Below are positions 34,201 to 40,628 of a stretch of 52,500 nucleotides of DNA, in pieces. The translations under genes were made by a program, and so were the position numbers. Below the pieces are notes generated by a model. It was not told the DNA's origin. It did not search any database and saw only the letters and a list, made by a program, of their open reading frames with translations. This DNA is from Paratrimastix pyriformis (lineage: Eukaryota > Preaxostyla > Paratrimastigidae), in assembly GCA_027972325.1 (NCBI GenBank), contig JAPMOS010000007.1, positions 1 to 52,500 of the forward strand, read 5' to 3'. Each line of letters opens with the position of its first letter. Position 1 is the first letter of the stretch.

Positions 34201-37200
34201 GCGCCCCGAAGGCCGCCTCCAGGGCCCCCACCTCCAGCGGGCCCCGCAGCCGCACCCCCGCCGGGATGTTGTACAGCGCCCGGTTGGCCACCAGCCGGTC
34301 CAGGAACCACAGCCGCTGCTGGGCAAACGACAACGGCACCCGGCCCGGACGCGGCCCGCTCACCCCGATCCGCACCACGGTCGGGGCATCAGCACCCCCA
34401 GCACCTGCAGCAGCAGCACCAACATCAGTCGGGGTCGCAGTCGCAGTCGCGGCCTCCGTGCTCGTGGCGGCGGCAGCAGCGGCGGCCTGGCGGAGGCCCT
34501 CGATGTGGGCCGCCAGGGCCTCCACGGTGGGGTGCTCGAAGACCGCCCGCACCGAGACCTCCACCCCGCACTGGCGCCGCAGCCGCGAGACCAGCTGCGT
34601 GGCCAGCAGCGAGTGGCCCCCCAGCCCGAAGAAGCTCGCCCCGGCCCCGACGGCCCCCTCGGGCACCGCCAGCACGGCCCCGTACAGCGACGCAACCTCA
34701 CGCTCGGCCGCGGTACAGGGCTCGCGGTACGGGACCGCCGCTTGGTCGGCCTCGGCAAAGTCGTCCCCGGGGCCCGGGGCAGGGAGCGCCTTGCGGTCCA
34801 CCTTGCCCGTCCGGCCGAGCGGCATGGCCGCTAGGCGCACCATCGCGCTGGGGACCATGTATCGGGGCAGCTCTCGGGTCAGGCCGGCCCGCAGGGCATG
34901 CTGATCCAGCGCGTCCGGTGACAACCCCTCGGCCGGCACTACGTAGGCCACCAGGCGCCCCTCGCCGGCCGCCCCGTCCTTCCGCACCACCACAACGGCC
35001 TGCTTCACGCCCGCCTGCCGCATCAGGACACCCTCCACCTCGCCCAGCTCGATGCGCATGCCGCGCAGCTTGACCTGGCCGTCCATCCGGCCCAGGTACC
35101 TGAGGCGGGGGGGGGGGGGGGGACCATGAACATCACGCCCATGCCGTGTTCGTCACCGTGCCGACGACTTCACCCGGCTCCCGCCCGAGACAGACTCGAT
35201 CGTTCCGGCCCAGGTGCGTCTGGCGAGGTCCCCGGTCCGGTAGAGGCGCTGCTCGGTGCCCGTCGGGGCCCAGGGGTTCCGCACGAAGGCAGCCGCGGTC
35301 TTGTCGGGCTCGCCCAGGTAGCCCCGGCCCACGCCCACCCCGCCCACGCACAGCTCGCCCACCACCCCTAGGGGGGCTGGGGTCAGGGGCGCCCCGTCCA
35401 CAGCCCGCTGGACGACGTAGAGTGACATGCCCTCCAGGGGGTGCCCCGCCACGGGCATCACCCCGCTGCTGGGGCTGGCCAGCTGCCGCACCTCGGCCAG
35501 GCTGCGCACCGGGCAGTGGGCCACGTCGTCGCTGCACTCGGTCTGCCCGTAGGCGTTCAGCAGCGGGATGCCCGGGCACAGCCCCAGCCAGCGCTCGCAG
35601 AGCACCGCCGGCAGGGCCTCCCCCGTGGCCACCAGCCACCGCAGCGGGAGGGAGCCCGCCGGCCCACCCGCGGCCCCGAGAGTCGCCCCGTGGCGCCGTT
35701 CGTCGGCCAGGGCCTCGGCCAGGGCCTGGATCTGGGTGGGCACCAGCTCCAGCACCGTCACGCCCTCCGCACGCACCGCGGCCGCGAGCTCCAGCGGGTC
35801 CCAGAGGCCGCCCGCGGCCGGCTCCTGGGGCCCCGTGGCCGCAGCGGAGGCAGCTCCCAGGACAGCCACCCGGGCGCCCGCAACCAGGGGCGCCAGCAGC
35901 TGCCAGACGGAGATGACCCAGATCGGGGTGGCCGTCTGGGCGAGGGCGTCCCCGGCCCCGAGGGCCAGGTCGCGGCACTTGGCCAGCAGGTGGTTGACCA
36001 TGCCCCGCTGCTCGACCATGGCCCCTGCACCCGGTGCGAGAGAGAGGGTATAGAGGGCAAGGGTGAGACGGACGCGCTCCGGTTGGGGGTGGGGTCGAGA
36101 GGAGGGGAGGAGGCAGCACACAAGGATGGAGACGGCCGGGGGCGGACCCTTGGGTCGGCCGGTCGAGCCGGAGGTGAAGATGACATAGGCCAGGCTCTGC
36201 TCCCCGTAGCCGTACTGGCGGGCCAGCCGGGCTGCATCCGGGAGGGCAGCCTCCCCCTCCTCATCTTGCGGGGGCTGGGGCTCGGGCTGGCGTAGCATCT
36301 CCTCCACGGCCTCGGCCACAGGCACCACCACCACCACCGCCACCTGCCCGAGTGCCTCCAGCGAAGAGGCGACTCTCCGCGCCTGGTCGACTTGTCCCGG
36401 CCCGGCCACCAGCACCACCCGGGCGATCGGACGGGGCTCCTCGGCCCGGTCAGGGTGGGGCTTCTCCAGGGCCGCCAGCTGGGCCACGATGTACCGCAGC
36501 CGCTCGTCGGGGGCGTGCGTGTCCAGGGGCGTGTAGGCGGCCCCGCACCGGAAGAGGCCCACCACGCTCGCCAGCAGGCCCAGGCCCCGCTCCATCAGCA
36601 GGCCCACCACCCCGTGCGGCCGCACACCCGCCGCCCAGAAGCGCCCCGCCAGCCGCTCGGCCACGGCGCTCAGCTGCCCGTACGTCAGCCGTCGGGCCGG
36701 CCCACACGAGGCCGCCAGCCGCTCGGGCCCGGCGGCCACCTGCTGGGCAAAGAGCTCCGTGAAGCTGCCCCGGGGCCGCCCAGGCTGCGGCGCCGGCTGG
36801 TCGGGGCTGTTGCCTCGGGGCAAGTTGCACTGGACGGTCAGCCGGTGCACCTCGGCCTGGGTGAGCATGGCCAGCCGGCTGCAGGGGCCCAGGCCAGGGG
36901 CGGCCCGCCCGCCGCTCCGGATGGGCTCTTCATGGTCTCCTTGCCGGGCCATGGCCTCCAGAAGGCCCCCGTAGTGGGCCAGCAGCTGGGCGGCCATGTG
37001 GGCGGTGGGCCCCTCCACCCGGACGGAGGCCGGCAGCCCAGAGGGACCCGCCACCTGGATGGTGACCTGCACCGGGTAGCGGGACCGGCTCCGGCGCCAC
37101 CCCCGGAGAGCCGGCGGGCAATATGGAGGGACCGCTGCATCAGGGGGAGCCGCTGCGGCGGTGGGGGCCGCCTCGGCGAGGACCAACAGCGAGTCGAAGA

Positions 37201-38743
37201 GGCCTGCCGCGGTCGTGGTCGGGGTGCCCCCGAGGCCGAGGCCGAGGCCCATCCGAAGACAGAGCGTGCGGGCGATGGCGGCCATGGGGAAGGGCTGCGC
37301 CCTCGCCGCAACGGTACCGCGTTCGTGGGCCTGGCCCAGCAGGGCATCCAAGGCGATGGCTCCGTCGATGTGCAGGCAGAGGGGCGCGCAGGCACCCGGG
37401 AAGAGAGGCGTGGTCGGCGCGACGGGGGCGCCGTCCCGGGCCAGCCCGAAGAGGACATCCTCCGAGCCGCAGTAGCGGGCGAGCAGCAGGCCCCACGCGG
37501 CCGTCAGGACAGCATCCAGCGAAACCCCGCACCGGCAGCCCAGGGCCCGGAGGCCCTGGCCCACAGCCTGGGGCACGGGGGAAACAGTGACAGTGGATCC
37601 GGTCGGGGCCGTTGGAGTTGGGGCGCCCAGGAAGGCTGGGCCCAGGAGGGTCGCCGACTCGAGTCCGTCCAGGTGCAGGCGGGTGGCCCAGCTAGCGCGG
37701 TCGGGGCGGAGACTCTCCGTGGCCTGGGGCTGGGGGGCCGCGGGTGCCGTCGGGTGGTCGAGCAGCTCCAGCTCCCCTTCCAGGGCCTCCTCCTCGTCAG
37801 CTCCCGTAGAAAATTGCCGCACCACCAGGCCTGTGCTGTCCGGGCCCACGGCTGGGGACCCCGGGCTGAGGGCCTGCCCGAGTGCGGCGAGGACGGGATG
37901 GGGCCACTGCGAGGTCAGCACAGGGGCCCGGGCCAGGGCGGGCCCTGAGAGGGACTTTGCCAGAACGACCATCCCCGCCGAGGAGAGGCCGCAGCCCCGG
38001 GCCGCGAGAGCCCCGAGGGCGCGCAGCACCAGCCACTGGGCCCGCCCCCACAGGGCCGTCAGGTGGTAGCGCTCGATCGGGGCGTCCCGGCCGAGGCATC
38101 CAACGGCATCCAGCACCTCGGAAAGGGTGCGCGCCTGAGCCAAGCGGCACACCTCGTCGAGGAGCTCCTTCGCCAGCCATGCCCGGCGGTGGGTGCCCCA
38201 CGGGCACGGGGCTGGCGGGGGAGCCGTGCCTGGTGGCTGGGTCGGTGGCGGGGCGGATGGCCGGGCTGGCAAACCGGCGCGGTTGAGCGATGGTTCGCCG
38301 GTCGAGGTCTCGGCCTCGTCGGCCTCGGCCACGGCCACGGCGCCCTCCTCGACCAGCAGCTGGAGCGCCTCCACCAGCCGGCGCACCACCAGGGCCGGCG
38401 GGCTGGCGGCCTCGATGCCGTTTTGACATCGTGCAAAGAGGTCCGAACAATGGGGCCAAAGCCCTTCGGAAAGGGAAACCCCCGAAACGGCCGGCGACGT
38501 TGTTTTCGAGGCTAGGGCGTCCAATTTATCATGCGCATAAAAGGTCCCAGATTCCAGAAAAAACAGACCTCCAAAAATAATATTGTGCATCTGCACGTAT
38601 ATTGACAGAGTCTCGTGTTTCTGGACCTTCTCCTCAACGATCGACTGAGCCATCTCGCGGAGCAACCGGACAGGCAAGACTTGCTGTTCTGTTATTGAAG
38701 CCATTTGCCCACAAACTGTATTTATTGGCGAGAGGCTCCTCAA
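1067..38743 (-). CDS. Giant eight-module non-ribosomal peptide synthetase
   Basis: A multimodular assembly line that activates amino acids as adenylates (A), carries them on phosphopantetheine thiols (T), condenses them (C), epimerises three (E) and releases the peptide with a C-terminal thioesterase. Every A domain shows A3 (TSGSTG), A5 and A10 (TGKxDRK) motifs. T domains read LGGHS before LCL C domains or the TE, and LGGDS before E domains. The coding length after removing 14 recognised introns is about 36 kb, or 12,000 residues. The upstream in-frame ATGs are at 38743 and 38704 and the first is used here. The bacterial-like domain logic, with LCL/DCL distinction and a type I TE, suggests acquisition from bacteria followed by intron gain (inference). 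Several frame jumps occur in near-identical GC-rich tracts and may be assembly errors. It is the last gene before the telomere. Confidence 0.95.
1831..5400 (-). other. NRPS module 8: C(DCL)-A8-T8
   Basis: DCL C domain with SPMQEGMLFH near 5370 and HHVLMDGWS near 4970. A8 has A1 near 3870, A3 near 3400, A4 as FDISVW split by an in-frame 105-bp intron (3167-3271), and A5 as NAYGPTECSDD near 2865. The pocket read by eye is D-I-W-E-V-T-A-D-D. Acidic residues at 278, 330 and 331 would suit a basic side chain (inference). A8 closely resembles A1 and neither shares the homogenised C-terminal A segment of modules 2 to 7. T8 has LGGHS near 1975 and leads directly into the thioesterase. Confidence 0.88.
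5027..7972 (-). repeat. T-E-C(N-half) duplicated block, copy 1
   Basis: Covers T7, E7 and the N-terminal half of C8. Long stretches are base-for-base identical to 10942-13903, with differences mainly in the Ala/Gly-rich insert near 7460, in three short indels near 6960-7025 and at a few homopolymers. It ends just before the C8 HHxxxDG motif. Confidence 0.9.
5401..11310 (-). other. NRPS module 7: C(DCL)-A7-T7-E7
   Basis: DCL C domain with SPMQEGMLFH near 11280 and MHHSLIDGWS near 10875. A7 has A1 near 9800, A3 near 9390, A4 as FDAAGHQLW (about 9255) and A5 as NLYGPTEN near 8690. The pocket read by eye is D-A-H-S-S-G-L-V-L, unassigned. Introns are at 9068-9217 and 8701-8847. T7 has LGGDSI near 7855. 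E7 has HHLVVDGVSW near 7090, VGWFTTSYP near 6360 and FNYLGQF near 5855. Two D residues in a row (6 and 7) are therefore predicted. A frame jump lies in the Ala/Gly-rich insert of E7 around 7460. Confidence 0.87.
10942..13903 (-). repeat. T-E-C(N-half) duplicated block, copy 2
   Basis: Covers T6, E6 and the N-terminal half of C7. It is almost identical to 5027-7972, which points to recent duplication or ongoing gene conversion between modules 6 and 7. Confidence 0.9.
11311..17160 (-). other. NRPS module 6: C(LCL)-A6-T6-E6
   Basis: LCL C domain (HHIASDG near 16650). A6 has A1 near 15510, A3 near 15100, A4 as FDAAGEPLW and A5 as NAYGPTEN near 14600. The pocket read by eye is D-A-E-S-G-G-A-V-V, related to those of modules 2 and 7 but unassigned. 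There is one intron (14837-14928) after A4 and none at A5. T6 reads LGGDSI near 13790. E6 has HHLVVDGVSW near 13010, VGWFTTSYP near 12280 and FNYLGQF near 11775, predicting a D residue. T6 and E6 are almost identical in DNA to T7 and E7. Frame jumps occur in the start of C6 and in the Ala/Gly-rich part of E6. Confidence 0.86.
15954..18115 (-). repeat. A(C-term)-T-C duplicated block, copy 1
   Basis: Covers the C-terminal part of A5, T5 and nearly all of C6. It is almost identical to 19868-21975 over about 2.1 kb and to the two further copies over shorter spans. The identity ends at the LNI(N/S)PxFQV segment near the end of the C domain. Confidence 0.9.
17161..21010 (-). other. NRPS module 5: C(LCL)-A5-T5
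   Basis: LCL C domain with SFAQQRLWF near 20990 and HHIASDG near 20515. Compared with the sister C domains, the linker after HHIASDG is shorter and rearranged around 20430-20480, and the frame jumps nearby, so this C domain may be damaged or misassembled. A5 has A3 near 18940, A4 as FDAATFELW and A5 motif NLYGPTEN near 18265. The pocket read by eye is D-A-F-Y-G-G-L-V-T, unassigned. T5 has LGGHS near 17435. Introns are at 18668-18767 and 18275-18441; the latter carries a (GT)n run. Confidence 0.84.
19868..21975 (-). repeat. A(C-term)-T-C duplicated block, copy 2
   Basis: Covers the C-terminal part of A4, T4 and C5. It matches copy 1 apart from single-base differences and a shortened linker near 20430-20480. 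Confidence 0.9.
21011..24659 (-). other. NRPS module 4: C(DCL)-A4-T4, probable valine
   Basis: The C domain begins with SPMQEGMLFH (about 24610-24640) and has MHHILIDGWS near 24200. This is the DCL type expected after an epimerase. A4 has TSGSTG near 22525, A4 core as FDAATLEIW and A5 as NGYGPTEN near 22115. The pocket read by eye is D-A-L-W-L-G-G-T-F, very close to well-known valine codes (for example DAFWLGGTFK), so Val is the best prediction in this line. The A core has no intron; the only one (23253-23341) sits in the C-to-A linker. T4 reads LGGHS near 21285. Confidence 0.88.
24290..26822 (-). repeat. T-E-C(N-half) duplicated block, copy 3 (partly replaced)
   Basis: Covers T3, E3 and the N-terminal half of C4. 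The flanks match copies 1 and 2 closely, but about 24905-25735 differs in several stretches. E3 therefore has its own C-terminal half, which also holds an intron absent from E6 and E7. Confidence 0.85.
24660..30470 (-). other. NRPS module 3: C(LCL)-A3-T3-E3
   Basis: LCL condensation domain with HHIASDG near 29960. A3 has TSGSTG near 28050, A4 as FDAATFELW and A5 as NLYGPTEN near 27500; the pocket read by eye is D-A-F-L-S-G-L-T-I, unassigned. T3 reads LGGDSI (near 26700), the form that partners epimerases. E3 shows HHLVVDGVSW near 25915, VGWFTTTYP near 25390 and FNYLGQ near 25050, so residue 3 should be D-configured. The C-terminal half of E3 differs from E6 and E7 although its N-terminal half is almost identical to theirs. 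Introns are at 28396-28562, 27508-27634 and, unusually, inside E3 at 25115-25226. Confidence 0.88.
29265..31110 (-). repeat. A(C-term)-T-C duplicated block, copy 3
   Basis: Covers the C-terminal part of A2, T2 and C3. The linker after T2 carries an expanded (GGC)n-type Ala tract near 30600-30645 not seen at that length in the other copies. Confidence 0.9.
30471..34345 (-). other. NRPS module 2: C(LCL)-A2-T2
   Basis: The C domain opens with SFAQQRLWFLDRL (34300-34340) and carries HHIASDG near 33840, both typical of LCL domains that accept an L donor. A2 has A1 near 32700, A3 (TSGSTG) near 32235, A4 as FDAAGQQIW and A5 as NLYGPTEN near 31595. The pocket read by eye is D-A-Q-S-G-G-L-V-V, which I cannot assign to a substrate. 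T2 has LGGHS near 30770. Introns are at 31949-32073 (after A4) and 31599-31707 (at A5). The frame jumps in C2 and at the end of T2 fall in C- or GC-rich tracts that are intact in sister modules. Confidence 0.87.
33138..34712 (-). repeat. A(C-term)-T-C duplicated block, copy 4
   Basis: Covers T1 and C2. Here the homology starts at the T domain rather than in A, because A1 belongs to a different A-domain lineage shared with A8. Confidence 0.9.
34346..38743 (-). other. NRPS module 1: N-terminal region, degenerate C, A1, T1
   Basis: The start is a lower-GC stretch of about 100 codons with no recognisable domain. About 230 further residues replace the N-terminal half of a condensation domain, so no HHxxxDG motif exists. 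Only the C-domain C-terminal half remains (around 37600-36900, with LLARYCGSEDVLFG). A1 has A3 near 36180 and T1 has LGGHS near 34610. At A4 the sequence reads IWVISVW where most A domains have FDxxxW, so Asp235, which holds the substrate alpha-amino group, is Val. The pocket read by eye on GrsA numbering is V-I-W-E-V-T-A-D-D. A5 reads AYGQTE rather than AYGPTE. Introns are at 36025-36147 and 35100-35195. This is the loading module; a starter without a free alpha-amino group, or an inactive A domain, is possible. Confidence 0.85.
35107..35122. repeat. Poly-G tract in the NRPS A1 intron
   Basis: Sixteen consecutive G inside the 35100-35195 intron, directly next to its acceptor. On the sense strand it forms a C tract upstream of CAG, acting as an extreme polypyrimidine tract. 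Confidence 0.85.
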
Positions 38744-38869
38744 ATCTCAAACACGGAAACCTCGCGAAGACACCCAAAAAGAACTGCAATAACCCTTTTG
38801 GAGAATGCCGCGGCCGGACGGGAAGAATGCTGCGCGCCCCATCTCTTTCCACAAAGACCCAAGACAACT
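38744..38869. other. Intergenic spacer upstream of the NRPS
   Basis: About 126 bp of moderate GC between the NRPS ATG and the stop at the end of the Pro/Met/Gly-rich coding stretch, which lies on the same strand. No clear TATA box or other promoter motif is visible. The NRPS promoter must lie here or within the neighbouring coding DNA. Confidence 0.5.
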
Positions 38870-39733
38870 TTAGCCCGGAGAAGGGTGGGGGCCACCAGGT
38901 GGGGGCCATCCGTGTGTAGCCCAACCCCCCGCAGGGGAGGGTGGTGGCAATGGTGGGGGGATGGGAGGGGGCGGAGATGATGCTGGCATCCCATATCCCA
39001 CGGGCATTCCCGGGTACATCGGCGGCATGCCTCGGGACATGGGGGGACCCATCATAGGCATGCCCATGGGGCCCATGGGGCCCATGGGTGTCATTGGGCC
39101 CATGGGACCCATGGGTGTCATGGGGGCCATCATGGGGGCCATCATGGGGGCGCCCGGGTACATGCCCTGCGGGTACACAAACATCGGCTGCATCATCCGA
39201 GGCGCCGGAGAGCCCATCGGGTAGGGGGGGGCATGTCCGGGACCAGACGGTGGGCCTGAAGGTGTGCCCGGGAACTTCGGTGTTGTTGGTGGGCGCCCTG
39301 GATGAGCACAGGGAGGGGAGAAGGGAAGGGAAGGGAGAAGGGAAGGGAGAAGGGAAGGGAGAAGGGAAGGGAGAAGGGAAGGGAGAAGGGAAGGGAGAAG
39401 GGAAGGGAGAAGGGAAGGGAGAAGGGAAGGGAGAAGGGGGGGGGGGATGAAGTGAGGGATGACTCTCAAATCGAAAAGGCACTGGTCGCAGAAACCCCGC
39501 AAAGGTTCAAGGATCGCTGCCAGACCTCCCAAGTGCATCCCGGGGAGAGGCGAACCCGTGGGTTCTGAAATACCATACGGAGCCGGTAAACCGGTCGCGG
39601 GGGAGATTGGAAGCCCCGGAAATGCCGATGGATGTCCGGCAGCAGCGGAAATGAACTGTTTGTACATCATCGACTGCCAAAGTGGCGATGAATTGGTCCG
39701 AGCCGAAAAGGGTAAGTCTGGGAATGCGGTCAT
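38870..39733 (-). CDS. Pro/Met/Gly-rich coding stretch (TAF7 tail or separate small gene)
   Basis: An open frame starting at ATG 39733, overlapping the TAF7 stop by the four bases ATGA, and running to TAA at 38870. A likely intron (39298-39525) starts GTCTGG, ends CAG and removes the purine/pyrimidine repeat while keeping frame. The product is disordered, first rich in Ser/Pro/Ala/Gly, then in GPM-type repeats such as PMGPMTPMGPMG. No domain is recognised. In a eukaryote an overlapping ATGA start is unlikely to be translated separately, so it may be an alternative C-terminal tail of TAF7 reached by a splice I could not place, or a small gene of its own. Confidence 0.45.
   Translation of the reverse strand: MTAFPDLPFSARTNSSPLWQSMMYKQFISAAAGHPSAFPGLPISPATGLPAPYGISEPTGSPLPGMHLGGLAAILEPLRGFCDQCLFDLRVIPHFIPPPLLPSLLPSLLPSLLPSLLPSLLPSLLPSLLPSLLPSLPFSPPCAHPGRPPTTPKFPGTPSGPPSGPGHAPPYPMGSPAPRMMQPMFVYPQGMYPGAPMMAPMMAPMTPMGPMGPMTPMGPMGPMGMPMMGPPMSRGMPPMYPGMPVGYGMPASSPPPPIPPPLPPPSPAGGWATHGWPPPGGPHPSPG
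39309..39436. repeat. Purine-rich tandem repeat (GGGAAGGGAGAA)n
   Basis: About ten units of a GGGAAGGGAGAA-type repeat ending in a poly-G run near 39437-39446. It lies inside the putative 39298-39525 intron and forms a long mirror-symmetric polypurine strand that could adopt triplex DNA. Confidence 0.88.
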
Positions 39734-40548
39734 GCCGCACAAACCGTAGCGCGCTGGGGTTGGACAGGAGTTGTTGGCGCCTGGTGGAGAGGGGGACCAG
39801 TGTAGGGGATCACCCACTCGCGGGGCTCCAAGTCAGGCTGGTCCTCAACAAGTTCCAGCTGCGAGTCCCCAACGACGAAGAGGATAGACGAAAATGAGTG
39901 GAAATTGAGAAAAGAGAATCCGAACCTCTTGCACTCGAGGATCGCCCTCCTTCTGGAACCGGTGCTTAAATGGGTTCTCCTGTGTTGTGGATTTGTTCCA
40001 GCGTTTTCTGATCTTCCGGGTGGCTGGTGTGATCCCGGAGCCCCTCGGTGTGGATGCGGATCCATCCGCGGGAGGTTTGTAGTCGAGAGGGTGCACCACA
40101 ATCATCTAAAAGGAGACGCTTCGGTGTGGGGGCGTGGGAGGAGGAGAGCAGAAGAAGACCTGGCCCACATCGCCAGCTTTATAGTAAAAACGTTTGTCGT
40201 AAGTCTTTTGGCACTCAATCACACAGGGAAGGTCGACAATCGAGGCCGGGTAGTTGACCCCCTCGAAAGTGAAGGTGGCATTCCGACAATCCTCCGCGAT
40301 GGTAAGCTGGACTTGTGAGGCAGGCTGCTTGCCATCTTTGACATCTTGAATGTACTGCTCAACCTTTTTGGCGAGCCCAGTCGGCAGACGAAGAACATAT
40401 TGGTCCTCTACGAAGGGTCAACCATTGCCCGGGTAAAAGGGTCAGTCTTCTAACCTGTCATATTATCTGTGACGACAATGGGCTCGTTTTCGTCGCGCTT
40501 CTCGCCCTTTTCCTCTTTCTCTTCATCGAGGGCAGGGGCATCCTCCAT
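39730..40548 (-). CDS. TAF7: Transcription initiation factor TFIID subunit 7
   Basis: TAF7 is a TFIID subunit that binds TAF1 and restrains its acetyltransferase activity in the nucleus. The conserved core is clear: EDQYVLRLP near the start, then NYPASIVDLPCVIE and KTYDKRFYYKAGDVGQ, followed by the basic segment ITPATRKIRKRW, matching human TAF7 in order. Four exons are read: 40455-40548, 40160-40407, 39926-40105 and 39730-39858, with introns of 47, 54 and 67 bp. The start at 40548 (MEDAPAL) is chosen; an in-frame ATG at 40626 would add 26 residues but almost touches the divergent RABIF start. An acidic, Glu/Lys-rich segment precedes the core. The gene sits in lower-GC DNA than the NRPS. Confidence 0.85.
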
Positions 40549-40628
40549 TGGAGATGGTTTGCCGGTCCGGCCAGTCAGGCCCTGGTCCAACAGGCTCTTC
40601 CGAATTTCAAATCGCCGACTGATCATCG
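40549..40628. promoter_or_regulatory. Putative bidirectional promoter between TAF7 and RABIF
   Basis: TAF7 (minus) and RABIF (plus) start head to head only 80 bp apart. No TATA-like element is obvious. A shared promoter is inferred from the geometry alone. Confidence 0.45.

Larger units (their letters stand above)
1067..38743 (-). other. NRPS intron set (14 introns)
   Basis: Introns read by aligning modules to each other and keeping frame: 36025-36147, 35100-35195 (module 1); 31949-32073, 31599-31707 (2); 28396-28562, 27508-27634, 25115-25226 (3); 23253-23341 (4); 18668-18767, 18275-18441 (5); 14837-14928 (6); 9068-9217, 8701-8847 (7); 3167-3271 (8). Lengths are 89-167 bp. Donors: GTCTGTC in five, GTCCGCC in two, GTCTGCC in two, and GTCCGTC, GTCCGGA, GTCGGTA, GTTCGTC and GTGCCAG once each. 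All acceptors are AG, usually CAG. Confidence 0.8.

Noticed and set aside
1067-38743. Polyketide synthase or hybrid PKS-NRPS modules
   Set aside because: No ketosynthase or acyltransferase motifs are visible; every module has C, A and T domains only, plus E or TE.
1-38743. Bacterial contamination as the source of the NRPS contig
   Set aside because: The gene is joined to eukaryotic telomere repeats on one side and to spliced eukaryotic genes on the other, and contains GT...AG introns sharing the donor consensus of the neighbouring Nap1 gene.
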